Part shown: in pieces, positions 1 through 5,414 of the stretch
Position numbering within the stretch: the stretch's first letter is position 1
Layout of the letters: every line of letters begins with the position of its first letter
Assembly: GCA_031258055.1 (NCBI GenBank)
Contig: JAIRNM010000429.1
Location: 1 to 5,512, forward strand
DNA from: Bifidobacteriaceae bacterium
GTDB lineage: Bacteria; Actinomycetota; Actinomycetes; Actinomycetales; WQXJ01
Length of the DNA: 5,512 nt
Direction: 5' to 3'
Position numbers and translations under genes: made by a program
Notes under the pieces: model-generated
Database searches by the model: none
Told to the model about the DNA's origin: nothing
What the model saw: the letters and a program-made list of their open reading frames with translations, nothing else

Positions 1-2
1 CG

Positions 3-1838
3 CCTTTCTTCCACTGCGTGATGCTGTGGTTGCTGGTGGGAACAGCGGCGCTCAGCTTGTACGACAGCGATCCGGGCACTGACCTGTCGGCCCTCGCCAT
101 CAAGTTGGGGTTGGTCGTGGCCGGTTTGGTCGCTGTGTATTGCGTGTTCCTGCGACCTGGGCTGCCGTGGGTGAAACCAGTCGAGGCACCCCGCCTGTGG
201 GCGGTGGTGGTTCTCTCAAGTGTGCTGCTCGGTTTAGCAGCGTGGGTGGCGCAGCCAATGGGACTGTTCCAGGTACCGCTCTTCACTATCCTGTGGGCCA
301 GCGCCGGCGAAAAGGCTCCCGTCCGGGTTATGTTGGCTAGTGCTTTGGTTGTCGGTGCGACGGTCGGCACAGGCACGGCGCTGGCGCAAGGCCCAATCAC
401 TGCCGTCTTACGGCAGATCCCAGTGGTGGCGCTGTCGGTCATTACCGGGCTCTGGTTGCGTTCGTCCTGGCGCTGGAGCGCTGAGCGACGGACGCTCTCA
501 GCTACCCTCGAGCTAGCGCTGAGAGCCCAAGCGACGGCCGAACATGAAGCCGGAGTGATGGCGGAACGCGAACGCTTCGCACGCGAAGTCCACGACACCA
601 TTGCCCAATCTTTGGTGGCCATAATCATGGCGACAGAACGTGCCCAAAACCGCCTTGTGGTGGCGGACGGCCGCGAACCGGAGCTCGCCTACGACCTGCG
701 AACTGTGGCGGAGACGGCGCTCGACTCGTTGGCCAACGCCAGGGCGTTGGTGGCGGAAGGCACGCGGATTGAGCTCGAAGGGCCGCTGAGCGAGATCTTG
801 CCGACCTTGGCGGCGCGCTTCAGCCGGGAAATGGGGATGCCCGTCAGGGCCACTGTCGATCTGCCGGATGATCTGCCTGAACACCTGCGCATGCTCGTGG
901 TGCGCGCCATTCAGGAAGGACTGGCCAATATCCGAAAGCATTCGCGCGCCACCGAAGCTGAAGTCCGGGCCGTCCTGCGCGGCGAGCATTTGCGGGTTGA
1001 TGTTATTGACGATGGGGTTGGCCCAACCGAGGGAATTGTTGAGGGCGGGTTTGGTCTGGCGGGCTTGCGCGAACGCGTTGAGTCGATGGGCGGGTCCATG
1101 AGACTGCTGCGCCGTCCGGACCGCTCCGGCGCCTTGCTACGCGTCGAGGTTGACCCGATTGGCCCGTTGGCCGCGCTCGCAACTCAGTCCGGATCGGATG
1201 AGCCAGAGGCAAACGCTGAGTCAACTATACGCGTGTTGGTGGTTGACGACCATCCAATAGTGCGTCAAGGCTTGGTCGATTTGCTCAACCGAGCGCCGGA
1301 TATCACCGTGATCGGTGAGGCGTCGACCGGCGAAGAAGCCGTCGAAATGGCCCGGCGCACCGCACCGGACATCGTCACGATGGATCTGGAGATGCCCGGT
1401 AACGGCGGCGTATGGGCTATTGAACAGATCTTGGCCGATGCCGCCCAAGCCGGCTGCCAAACTCGCGCCGTGGCCGTCACGGTCTTTGATTCAGACGCGC
1501 GAATCGCCCAAGCCGTTCGCGCTGGCGCGTCGGATTACCTCATCAAGGGCTCACCGCGCGAAGAATTCGCGCGGGCCGTGCGGCAGGCGGCGGCGGGCCC
1601 TCACGACTACAGCCTTCGGATCAAAGCCGCTCTGGACTCCAGTCAGGTCAGACTCACGCCACGCGAGGCTGAGATCTTGCGTCTGGCGGCGCGAGGCCTG
1701 TCGAACCGGGAAATCGCCGAGGAACTCGTGGTTCAGCCCTCTACGGTCAAGACTCTGTTATCCCGCATCTATCTGAAACTCGATGTGTCCGACCGCACAG
1801 CCGCGGTTACTCACTCCATGGAGCGCGAATTGATCTAG
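3..1838 (+). CDS. Membrane sensor histidine kinase fused to a NarL/LuxR-type response regulator (5' partial)
   Basis: This is a complete two-component system in one polypeptide. The frame is open to the window's left edge. The first in-window starts (GTG 18, ATG 21) have no ribosome binding site and would cut into a hydrophobic segment, so the true start is probably upstream. Residues below count from GTG 18. The N-terminus has about five or six membrane segments (roughly 1-14, 28-45, 60-77, 84-95, 103-122, 133-148) with short loops and no extracellular sensor domain, as in DesK/LiaS-like kinases that sense the membrane. A HisKA_3 domain (about 180-245) carries EVHDT with phospho-acceptor His192. 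The HATPase domain (about 285-378) has the N box E300/N304/H308, DDGVG at 331-335 and GFGLAGL at 344-350. A roughly 22-residue Ala/Ser/Glu-rich linker follows. The receiver domain (404-520) has D410/D411, phospho-acceptor Asp456, Thr488 and Lys510. A LuxR helix-turn-helix (about 546-600) ends the protein. All catalytic residues are present. Signal and target genes are unknown. Confidence 0.9.
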   Translation, partial: PFFHCVMLWLLVGTAALSLYDSDPGTDLSALAIKLGLVVAGLVAVYCVFLRPGLPWVKPVEAPRLWAVVVLSSVLLGLAAWVAQPMGLFQVPLFTILWASAGEKAPVRVMLASALVVGATVGTGTALAQGPITAVLRQIPVVALSVITGLWLRSSWRWSAERRTLSATLELALRAQATAEHEAGVMAERERFAREVHDTIAQSLVAIIMATERAQNRLVVADGREPELAYDLRTVAETALDSLANARALVAEGTRIELEGPLSEILPTLAARFSREMGMPVRATVDLPDDLPEHLRMLVVRAIQEGLANIRKHSRATEAEVRAVLRGEHLRVDVIDDGVGPTEGIVEGGFGLAGLRERVESMGGSMRLLRRPDRSGALLRVEVDPIGPLAALATQSGSDEPEANAESTIRVLVVDDHPIVRQGLVDLLNRAPDITVIGEASTGEEAVEMARRTAPDIVTMDLEMPGNGGVWAIEQILADAAQAGCQTRAVAVTVFDSDARIAQAVRAGASDYLIKGSPREEFARAVRQAAAGPHDYSLRIKAALDSSQVRLTPREAEILRLAARGLSNREIAEELVVQPSTVKTLLSRIYLKLDVSDRTAAVTHSMERELI

Positions 1839-1877
1839 CCCCACAATTCGCTTGACTCGGGCGGTTTGGGAGCGATT

Positions 1878-1893
1878 TCCCCCACTCGGGGGA
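1878..1893 (+). terminator. Terminator-like hairpin after the kinase-regulator gene (weak)
   Basis: TCCCCC and GGGGGA form a perfect 6-base-pair stem around the four-base loop ACTC, about 40 bases after the stop codon of the sensor-regulator gene. No T-run follows, so it is not a classical intrinsic terminator. Many actinobacterial terminators lack a clear U-tract, so a termination or mRNA-stabilising role is possible. An alternative GGGA/TCCC pairing (1868-1871 with 1878-1881) competes with it. Confidence 0.3.
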
Positions 1894-1917
1894 CAAGGAG
1901 GGCTCCGAGCGAAGTGT

Positions 1918-1954
1918 TGCCGATGGCGGCCAGACGCCCGTGACGGCATCGGCA
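1918..1954. repeat. 8-base perfect inverted repeat TGCCGATG / CATCGGCA
   Basis: The arms lie at 1918-1925 and 1947-1954 with a 21-base centre. The centre holds a smaller GGCG/CGCC stem (1925-1928 with 1935-1938) that shares one base with the outer arm. The right arm overlaps the start of the longer inverted repeat at 1952, so the two structures could compete in RNA. It could be part of a termination region, a structured RNA or a protein site; nothing in the sequence decides between these. Confidence 0.4.
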
Positions 1955-2047
1955 GCGGGAATTACTTAGGCACCCTCAGCGTTCAAGCGGGCGGAAACAA
2001 CTGGGCTTGGCGCCGTGCAAGGCGTTTACGCAAGTAAATCCCGCTGC
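1952..2047. repeat. Long imperfect inverted repeat, 15 of 16 positions paired
   Basis: The left arm GCAGCGGGAATTACTT (1952-1967) pairs with the right arm AAGTAAATCCCGCTGC (2032-2047), with a single A/A mismatch. The centre is 64 bases and can itself fold: GCGCC at 2010-2014 can pair with GGCGT at 2021-2025 (one G-T wobble). The right arm also takes part in a local GNRA-type hairpin at 2024-2039. The arms are too long and too well matched to be casual, and no coding gene explains them. Options are a structured noncoding RNA or leader, a MITE-like or REP-like remnant, or a dyad operator region. I recognise no known RNA family in it. Confidence 0.5.
2024..2039. promoter_or_regulatory. Dyad GTTTAC-GCAA-GTAAAT, candidate operator or GCAA-tetraloop hairpin
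   Basis: TTTAC (2025-2029) and GTAAA (2034-2038) are perfect inverted half-sites around the four bases GCAA; a G-T wobble extends them by one position. As DNA this resembles a dimer-binding site. As RNA it would be a short stem closed by a GNRA tetraloop. It is the only clearly AT-rich dyad in this GC-rich gap and lies just upstream of the ClgR-like box. I cannot assign a regulator. Confidence 0.25.
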
Positions 2048-2060
2048 GCCTGTGGCGAAC
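2047..2060 (-). promoter_or_regulatory. ClgR-like operator upstream of clpC
   Basis: On the minus strand the sequence reads GTTCGC, five bases (CACAG), then GCG. This is an exact match to the GTTCGC-N5-GCG operator that I recall for Streptomyces ClgR. On the plus strand CGC, N5, GCGAAC also keeps most of the Corynebacterium form. ClgR is the actinobacterial activator of clpP1P2, and of clpC in several genera, so the position about 150 bases before the clpC start fits the family's known biology. The same bases form half of a hairpin (CGCCTG 2047-2052 with CAGGCG 2060-2065), so the symmetry has an alternative explanation. The clgR gene is not in the window. Confidence 0.55.
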
Positions 2061-2065
2061 AGGCG

Positions 2066-2094
2066 TGCAATTGGGGCCCCTTGGTAGCTACAGT
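2066..2094 (+). promoter_or_regulatory. Candidate activator-dependent clpC promoter, -10 TACAGT
   Basis: TACAGT at 2089-2094 fits the actinobacterial TANNNT -10 pattern. The -35 position (about 2066-2071, TGCAAT) is poor. A start near 2101 would put the centre of the ClgR-like box near -47, the usual place for an activator that contacts polymerase beside a weak -35. This is an inference from spacing, not proof. Confidence 0.35.
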
Positions 2095-2119
2095 CGAATA
2101 GGTGGGCTAAGCGCGCCAC

Positions 2120-2147
2120 TTGACGTGGCCTATCCGAAGCCTATGGC
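2120..2147 (+). promoter_or_regulatory. Alternative clpC promoter, TTGACG - 16 bases - TATGGC
   Basis: A good -35 hexamer TTGACG (2120-2125) is followed after 16 bases by a mediocre -10 TATGGC (2142-2147). It would start clpC transcription about 55 bases before the gene. The TTGAC also forms the loop of a perfect GCCAC/GTGGC hairpin (2115-2119 with 2125-2129), so the match may be incidental. It could provide basal transcription beside the activator-dependent start. Confidence 0.3.
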
Positions 2148-2170
2148 CGTCCTCGGGGAGTATCCGCTGG

Positions 2171-2190
2171 CTCGAAGGAGCTTCTTCGGG
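2171..2190 (+). other. Hairpin in the clpC leader just before the ribosome binding site
   Basis: CTCGAAG (2171-2177) pairs with CTTCGGG (2184-2190) around the loop GAGCTT: five Watson-Crick pairs, one wobble and one closing C-G pair. It ends 11 bases before the ribosome binding site without covering it. It could stabilise the mRNA 5' region or modulate translation. There is no resemblance to a known riboswitch or thermometer. Confidence 0.3.
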
Positions 2191-2201
2191 GTGATTTAGT
2201 T

Positions 2202-2206
2202 AGGAG
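2202..2206 (+). promoter_or_regulatory. Ribosome binding site of clpC (AGGAG)
   Basis: AGGAG sits four bases before ATG 2211. The spacing is slightly short but good, and it fixes the clpC start. The protein then begins [10 protein letters not shown], as expected for the family. Confidence 0.85.
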
Positions 2207-2210
2207 CACT

Positions 2211-4727
2211 ATGTTTGAGCGCTTTACGGACCGTGCGCGCAGGGTGATTGTGCTGGCTCAGGAAGAAGCCCGGCTGCTCAATCACAACTACCTGGGAACC
2301 GAGCACATTCTGCTGGGACTGATCCACGAAGGTGAAGGCGTTGCCGCCAAAGCCCTTGAGGCTATTGGCATGACGCTTGAGAGCGTGCGCACCCAGGTGC
2401 AAGAGATCATCGGCGAGGGACAGCAGGCGCCCAGCGGCAGCCACATTCCGTTCACGCCGCGTGCCAAGCGCGTCCTTGAACTGACGCTGCGTGAGGCCCT
2501 GCAACTGGGGCACAACTACATTGGCACCGAGCACATCTTGCTGGGGCTGATCCGCGAGGGCGAAGGCGTGGCCGCTCGTGTGCTGGTCAAACTGGGTGCT
2601 AACTTGGGGCGGTTACGCCAACAAGTCATTGAGATGCTGCAGGTGTACCAGGGTAAAGAGCAGATGGCTGGGACCGCCCCGGCCGAATCGGCGCCAGCCG
2701 GTTCGGCGGTGCTGGACCAGTTTGGCCAAAACCTCACCCAGGCCGCCCGCGAAGGCAAACTTGATCCGGTGATTGGGCGCTCGAAGGAAATTGAGCGTGT
2801 AATGCAGGTGCTGTCCCGCCGCACCAAAAACAACCCAGTGCTGATCGGCGAGCCGGGGGTCGGCAAGACCGCCATAGTCGAGGGCCTGGCCCAGGACATT
2901 GTCCGCGGTGACGTTCCAGAAACCCTGAAAGACAAGCAGCTTTACACCCTTGATTTGGGTTCGCTGGTGGCTGGCTCGCGCTACCGCGGCGATTTCGAAG
3001 AACGCTTGAAGAAAGTGTTGAAAGAAATCAGGACGCGCGGCGACATCATCTTGTTCATCGATGAGATTCACACGCTAGTCGGTGCTGGCGCGGCCGAAGG
3101 CGCCATCGACGCGGCCTCTATCCTCAAGCCCATGCTGGCCCGCGGTGAATTGCAAACGGTCGGCGCCACCACGCTTGATGAATACCGCAAGTACGTCGAG
3201 AAAGACCCGGCTTTGGAACGCCGCTTCCAGCCCATCCAGGTTCAACAGCCCTCGGTGACGCACACGATTGACATCTTGCGCGGCCTGCGCGACCGCTACG
3301 AATCCCATCACCGGGTTTCAATCACGGATTCAGCTCTAGTGGCCGCCGCCCAACTGGCTGATCGTTACGTCAACGACCGCTTCTTGCCGGACAAAGCGAT
3401 CGACCTGATTGATGAGGCTGGCGCTCGTTTGCGGATCAGGCGCATGACAGCGCCGCCGGAACTGCGCGAGATGGACGAGCAAATCGCGGAAACGCGCAAA
3501 GAGAAGGAAGCCGCCATCGACAACCAGGACTTCGAAAAAGCCGCCGCCTTGCGCGATGACGAGCGCAAGCTCTCTGAGGCAAGGGCTGAACGGGAGAAGG
3601 CCTGGCGGGCAGGCGACCTGGACACCGTCGCTGAGGTGGACGATGAACTGATCGCCGAGGTTCTGGCGATGTCCACCGGTATCCCTGTGATCAAACTGAC
3701 CGAAGAGGAATCCTCGCGGTTGCTGCGCATGGAAGATGAGTTACATAAACGCGTAATTGGCCAAGACGAAGCCATCAAGGCTCTGTCGCAGGCGATTCGC
3801 CGCACGCGGGCGGGTCTGAAAGACCCCAAGCGCCCGGGTGGTTCGTTCATCTTCGCCGGTCCGACCGGTGTGGGCAAGACCGAGTTGGCCAAAGCGCTGG
3901 CGGAATTCTTGTTCGGCGATGAAGACGCTCTGATCCAACTCGACATGTCGGAGTACTCGGAGCGGCACACCGTTTCACGGCTGTTCGGATCGCCTCCTGG
4001 CTATGTCGGTTATGAGGAGGGTGGCCAGTTGACTGAGAAGGTCCGGCGCAAGCCGTTCTCCGTGGTCCTCTTCGACGAGGTCGAAAAGGCTCACGCCGAC
4101 ATCTTCAACTCGCTCCTCCAGATCCTCGAAGAGGGCAAGTTGACAGACGCCCAGGGCCGCACCGTGGACTTCAAGAACACTGTCATCATCATGACGACCA
4201 ACTTGGGGACTAAAGACATCGCTAAGGGCGTGATGACCGGGTTCCAAGCCGGTGGCGCTCTCTCGAATGACTACGAGCGGATGAAGAACAAGGTCCAGGA
4301 CGAGTTGAAACAGCATTTCCGGCCTGAGTTCTTGAACCGTGTTGACGACACGATTGTCTTCCCGCAGTTGACTGAAGCGCAGATTGAGCAGATTGTCGAC
4401 CTGATGATGGCCCGGTTGGATGAGCGCTTGAAGGATCAGGGCATGAGCATTTCGCTGACTGAGGCGGCGCGCAAGCTGCTGGCTCATCGCGGTTACGATC
4501 CGGTTCTGGGTGCTCGTCCGCTGCGCCGCGCCATTCAGCGTGAGATCGAAGACGTCCTGTCGGAGAAGATCTTGTTCGGCGAGATCCGCCGGGGTGAACG
4601 GGTTGAAGTCGACGCAACGGGCGAAGGCTCGGACGGCAAGTTCGTGTTCTTGCCGCATTCGGCCGAACCGGCCATGGCTGGTGCCGGGGTGCGAGACGAG
4701 GACCTCCCACCGATCAACCTCGATTAG
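2211..4727 (+). CDS. clpC: ClpC, Hsp100 AAA+ unfoldase of the Clp protease
   Basis: ClpC is a cytoplasmic hexameric ATPase that unfolds proteins and threads them into ClpP. At 838 residues it is full length for an actinobacterial ClpC. The N-domain has the two Clp_N repeats ([13 protein letters not shown] at 25-37, [13 protein letters not shown] at 101-113). AAA-1 has Walker A GEPGVGKT (213-220), Walker B IILFIDE (279-285) and arginines in LERRF (335-339). The coiled middle segment with a UVR-like motif is at about 420-465, the feature that separates ClpC from ClpB's longer middle domain. AAA-2 has Walker A GPTGVGKT (550-557), pore loop GYVGYEEGG (597-605), Walker B VVLFDE (618-623) and sensor-2 GARPLRR (767-773). 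The ClpP-docking loop reads MTGF (675-678), with Thr where a hydrophobic residue usually precedes GF. The C-terminus is acidic. It probably shares a transcript with the downstream acetyltransferase, and a ClgR-like site lies upstream. Confidence 0.97.
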   Translation: MFERFTDRARRVIVLAQEEARLLNHNYLGTEHILLGLIHEGEGVAAKALEAIGMTLESVRTQVQEIIGEGQQAPSGSHIPFTPRAKRVLELTLREALQLGHNYIGTEHILLGLIREGEGVAARVLVKLGANLGRLRQQVIEMLQVYQGKEQMAGTAPAESAPAGSAVLDQFGQNLTQAAREGKLDPVIGRSKEIERVMQVLSRRTKNNPVLIGEPGVGKTAIVEGLAQDIVRGDVPETLKDKQLYTLDLGSLVAGSRYRGDFEERLKKVLKEIRTRGDIILFIDEIHTLVGAGAAEGAIDAASILKPMLARGELQTVGATTLDEYRKYVEKDPALERRFQPIQVQQPSVTHTIDILRGLRDRYESHHRVSITDSALVAAAQLADRYVNDRFLPDKAIDLIDEAGARLRIRRMTAPPELREMDEQIAETRKEKEAAIDNQDFEKAAALRDDERKLSEARAEREKAWRAGDLDTVAEVDDELIAEVLAMSTGIPVIKLTEEESSRLLRMEDELHKRVIGQDEAIKALSQAIRRTRAGLKDPKRPGGSFIFAGPTGVGKTELAKALAEFLFGDEDALIQLDMSEYSERHTVSRLFGSPPGYVGYEEGGQLTEKVRRKPFSVVLFDEVEKAHADIFNSLLQILEEGKLTDAQGRTVDFKNTVIIMTTNLGTKDIAKGVMTGFQAGGALSNDYERMKNKVQDELKQHFRPEFLNRVDDTIVFPQLTEAQIEQIVDLMMARLDERLKDQGMSISLTEAARKLLAHRGYDPVLGARPLRRAIQREIEDVLSEKILFGEIRRGERVEVDATGEGSDGKFVFLPHSAEPAMAGAGVRDEDLPPINLD

Positions 4728-4781
4728 AGATGGGAGCCGCGGCCAGGATTTTCCTTGCCCGGTGATCTCTTGCGAAGATGG

Positions 4782-5414
4782 ATGGTTGTGTCGCGTGGTT
4801 TTCAAGTCCGGGCCGCTCGCAGCCCGGACATCAAGCAGATTCGGTCTTTGACGGCGCCGTATGTAGAACAACGGCTGTTGGTCGCCAAGGAGCCGGTCAG
4901 CTACTACGAGTCGTTGCCAGAATTCCTAGTCGCCGTGGATGGTGATAATGCCGTGATTGGCTGCGGCGCCATCCATGTGATGTGGGACGGACTGGGCGAA
5001 ATCCGCACTTTGGCGACCGCGCCGGCTTGGCGCGGCCAAGGTGTGGGCCGTCGGCTGGTGGAAGGACTGATCGAACGGGCCCGCGAATTCGACTTGCGCC
5101 GCTTGTTCTGCCTGACCTTCGAAGTCGCGTTCTTCAGCGCCTATGGCTTCCAGCCGATCGAAGGTATCCCTGTCACGCGCGGCGTCTATGAGCAGCTATT
5201 GCGTTCGCATGATGATGGCGTCGCTGAATTCCTCGACTTGGCCCGCGTCAAGCCCAACACCCTCGGCAACACCCGAATGCTCTTACACATCACCTCGTCG
5301 GTGCCGGAGGGACAGACCCCGTGGCTCAGAGCAGCCCGCGAGCCAGAGGGACAGACCCCGTGGCTCAGAGCAGCCCGTGAGCCGGAGGGACAGACCCCGT
5401 GGCTCACGCCCTGA
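4782..5414 (+). CDS. argA: GNAT amino-acid N-acetyltransferase (N-acetylglutamate synthase type) with a repeat-derived C-terminal tail
   Basis: It transfers acetyl from acetyl-CoA to glutamate, the first step of arginine synthesis, in the cytoplasm. The sequence follows the short actinobacterial form (like Mycobacterium tuberculosis Rv2747): VRAARSPDIKQIR near the N-terminus, GCGAIHV, GEIRTLA, the acetyl-CoA loop RGQGVG (residues 84-89 from ATG 4782), LTFEVAFFSAYGF, and the end block VKPNTLGNTRMLLHI. TTG 4755 is a longer in-frame alternative start and GTG 4788 a shorter one. ATG 4782 has a weak GAAG upstream and gives a family-like length of 170 residues up to LLHI. Relatives stop there. This protein continues for 40 residues through three in-frame copies of a 39-base DNA repeat (EPEGQTPWLRAAR) and stops at TGA 5412. 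The tail starts at about 5292 and probably adds no catalytic function. The gap to clpC is 54 bases with no clear terminator, so cotranscription is likely. Substrate is inferred from family; another small amino acid is possible. Confidence 0.85.
   Translation: MVVSRGFQVRAARSPDIKQIRSLTAPYVEQRLLVAKEPVSYYESLPEFLVAVDGDNAVIGCGAIHVMWDGLGEIRTLATAPAWRGQGVGRRLVEGLIERAREFDLRRLFCLTFEVAFFSAYGFQPIEGIPVTRGVYEQLLRSHDDGVAEFLDLARVKPNTLGNTRMLLHITSSVPEGQTPWLRAAREPEGQTPWLRAAREPEGQTPWLTP

Larger units (their letters stand above)
1839..2210. other. 372-base intergenic region rich in dyad symmetry, without a convincing gene
   Basis: This gap separates the kinase-regulator gene from clpC. The only open frames in it start at TTG or GTG without a ribosome binding site and have no recognisable product. 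From left to right it holds a GC hairpin, a long imperfect inverted repeat, a ClgR-like operator, two candidate promoters, a leader hairpin and the clpC ribosome binding site, each listed separately. It most likely contains the end of one transcription unit and the control region of the next. A small structured RNA cannot be excluded. Confidence 0.8.

Noticed and set aside
1233..1838. Independent internal start for a free response regulator at GTG 1233 or TTG 1236
   Set aside because: These would remove part of the first receiver strand, and an AGAGG at 1205-1209 is too far upstream. Read-through fusion is the simpler reading.
1849..1870. HspR (HAIR) or CtsR-type heat-shock operator
   Set aside because: Only a CTTGACTC fragment resembles a half-site. 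No second inverted or direct half-site follows at the right distance.
1852..2037. 61-codon plus-strand open frame in the intergenic region
   Set aside because: It has a TTG start, no ribosome binding site, a Trp/Arg-rich composition with no known family, and overlaps the inverted-repeat structures.
1839..2210. tRNA, tmRNA, T-box or known riboswitch in the intergenic region
   Set aside because: I found no T-loop or anticodon pattern, no T-box signature and no recognisable riboswitch core among the hairpins.
3365..3970. 201-codon minus-strand open frame opposite the clpC middle region
   Set aside because: It is Ser/Arg-rich with no recognisable domain and is fully explained as a shadow of clpC.
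3975..4871. 298-codon open frame on the minus strand opposite clpC
   Set aside because: It lies wholly against the strongly recognised AAA-2 region of clpC, matches no family I recognise, and is the long antisense openness expected in GC-biased coding DNA.
5186..5407. Minus-strand frame with repeated SHGVCPSGSRAAL
   Set aside because: It is periodic only because it reads the same DNA repeat backwards, has no ribosome binding site, and runs against the conserved acetyltransferase C-terminus.
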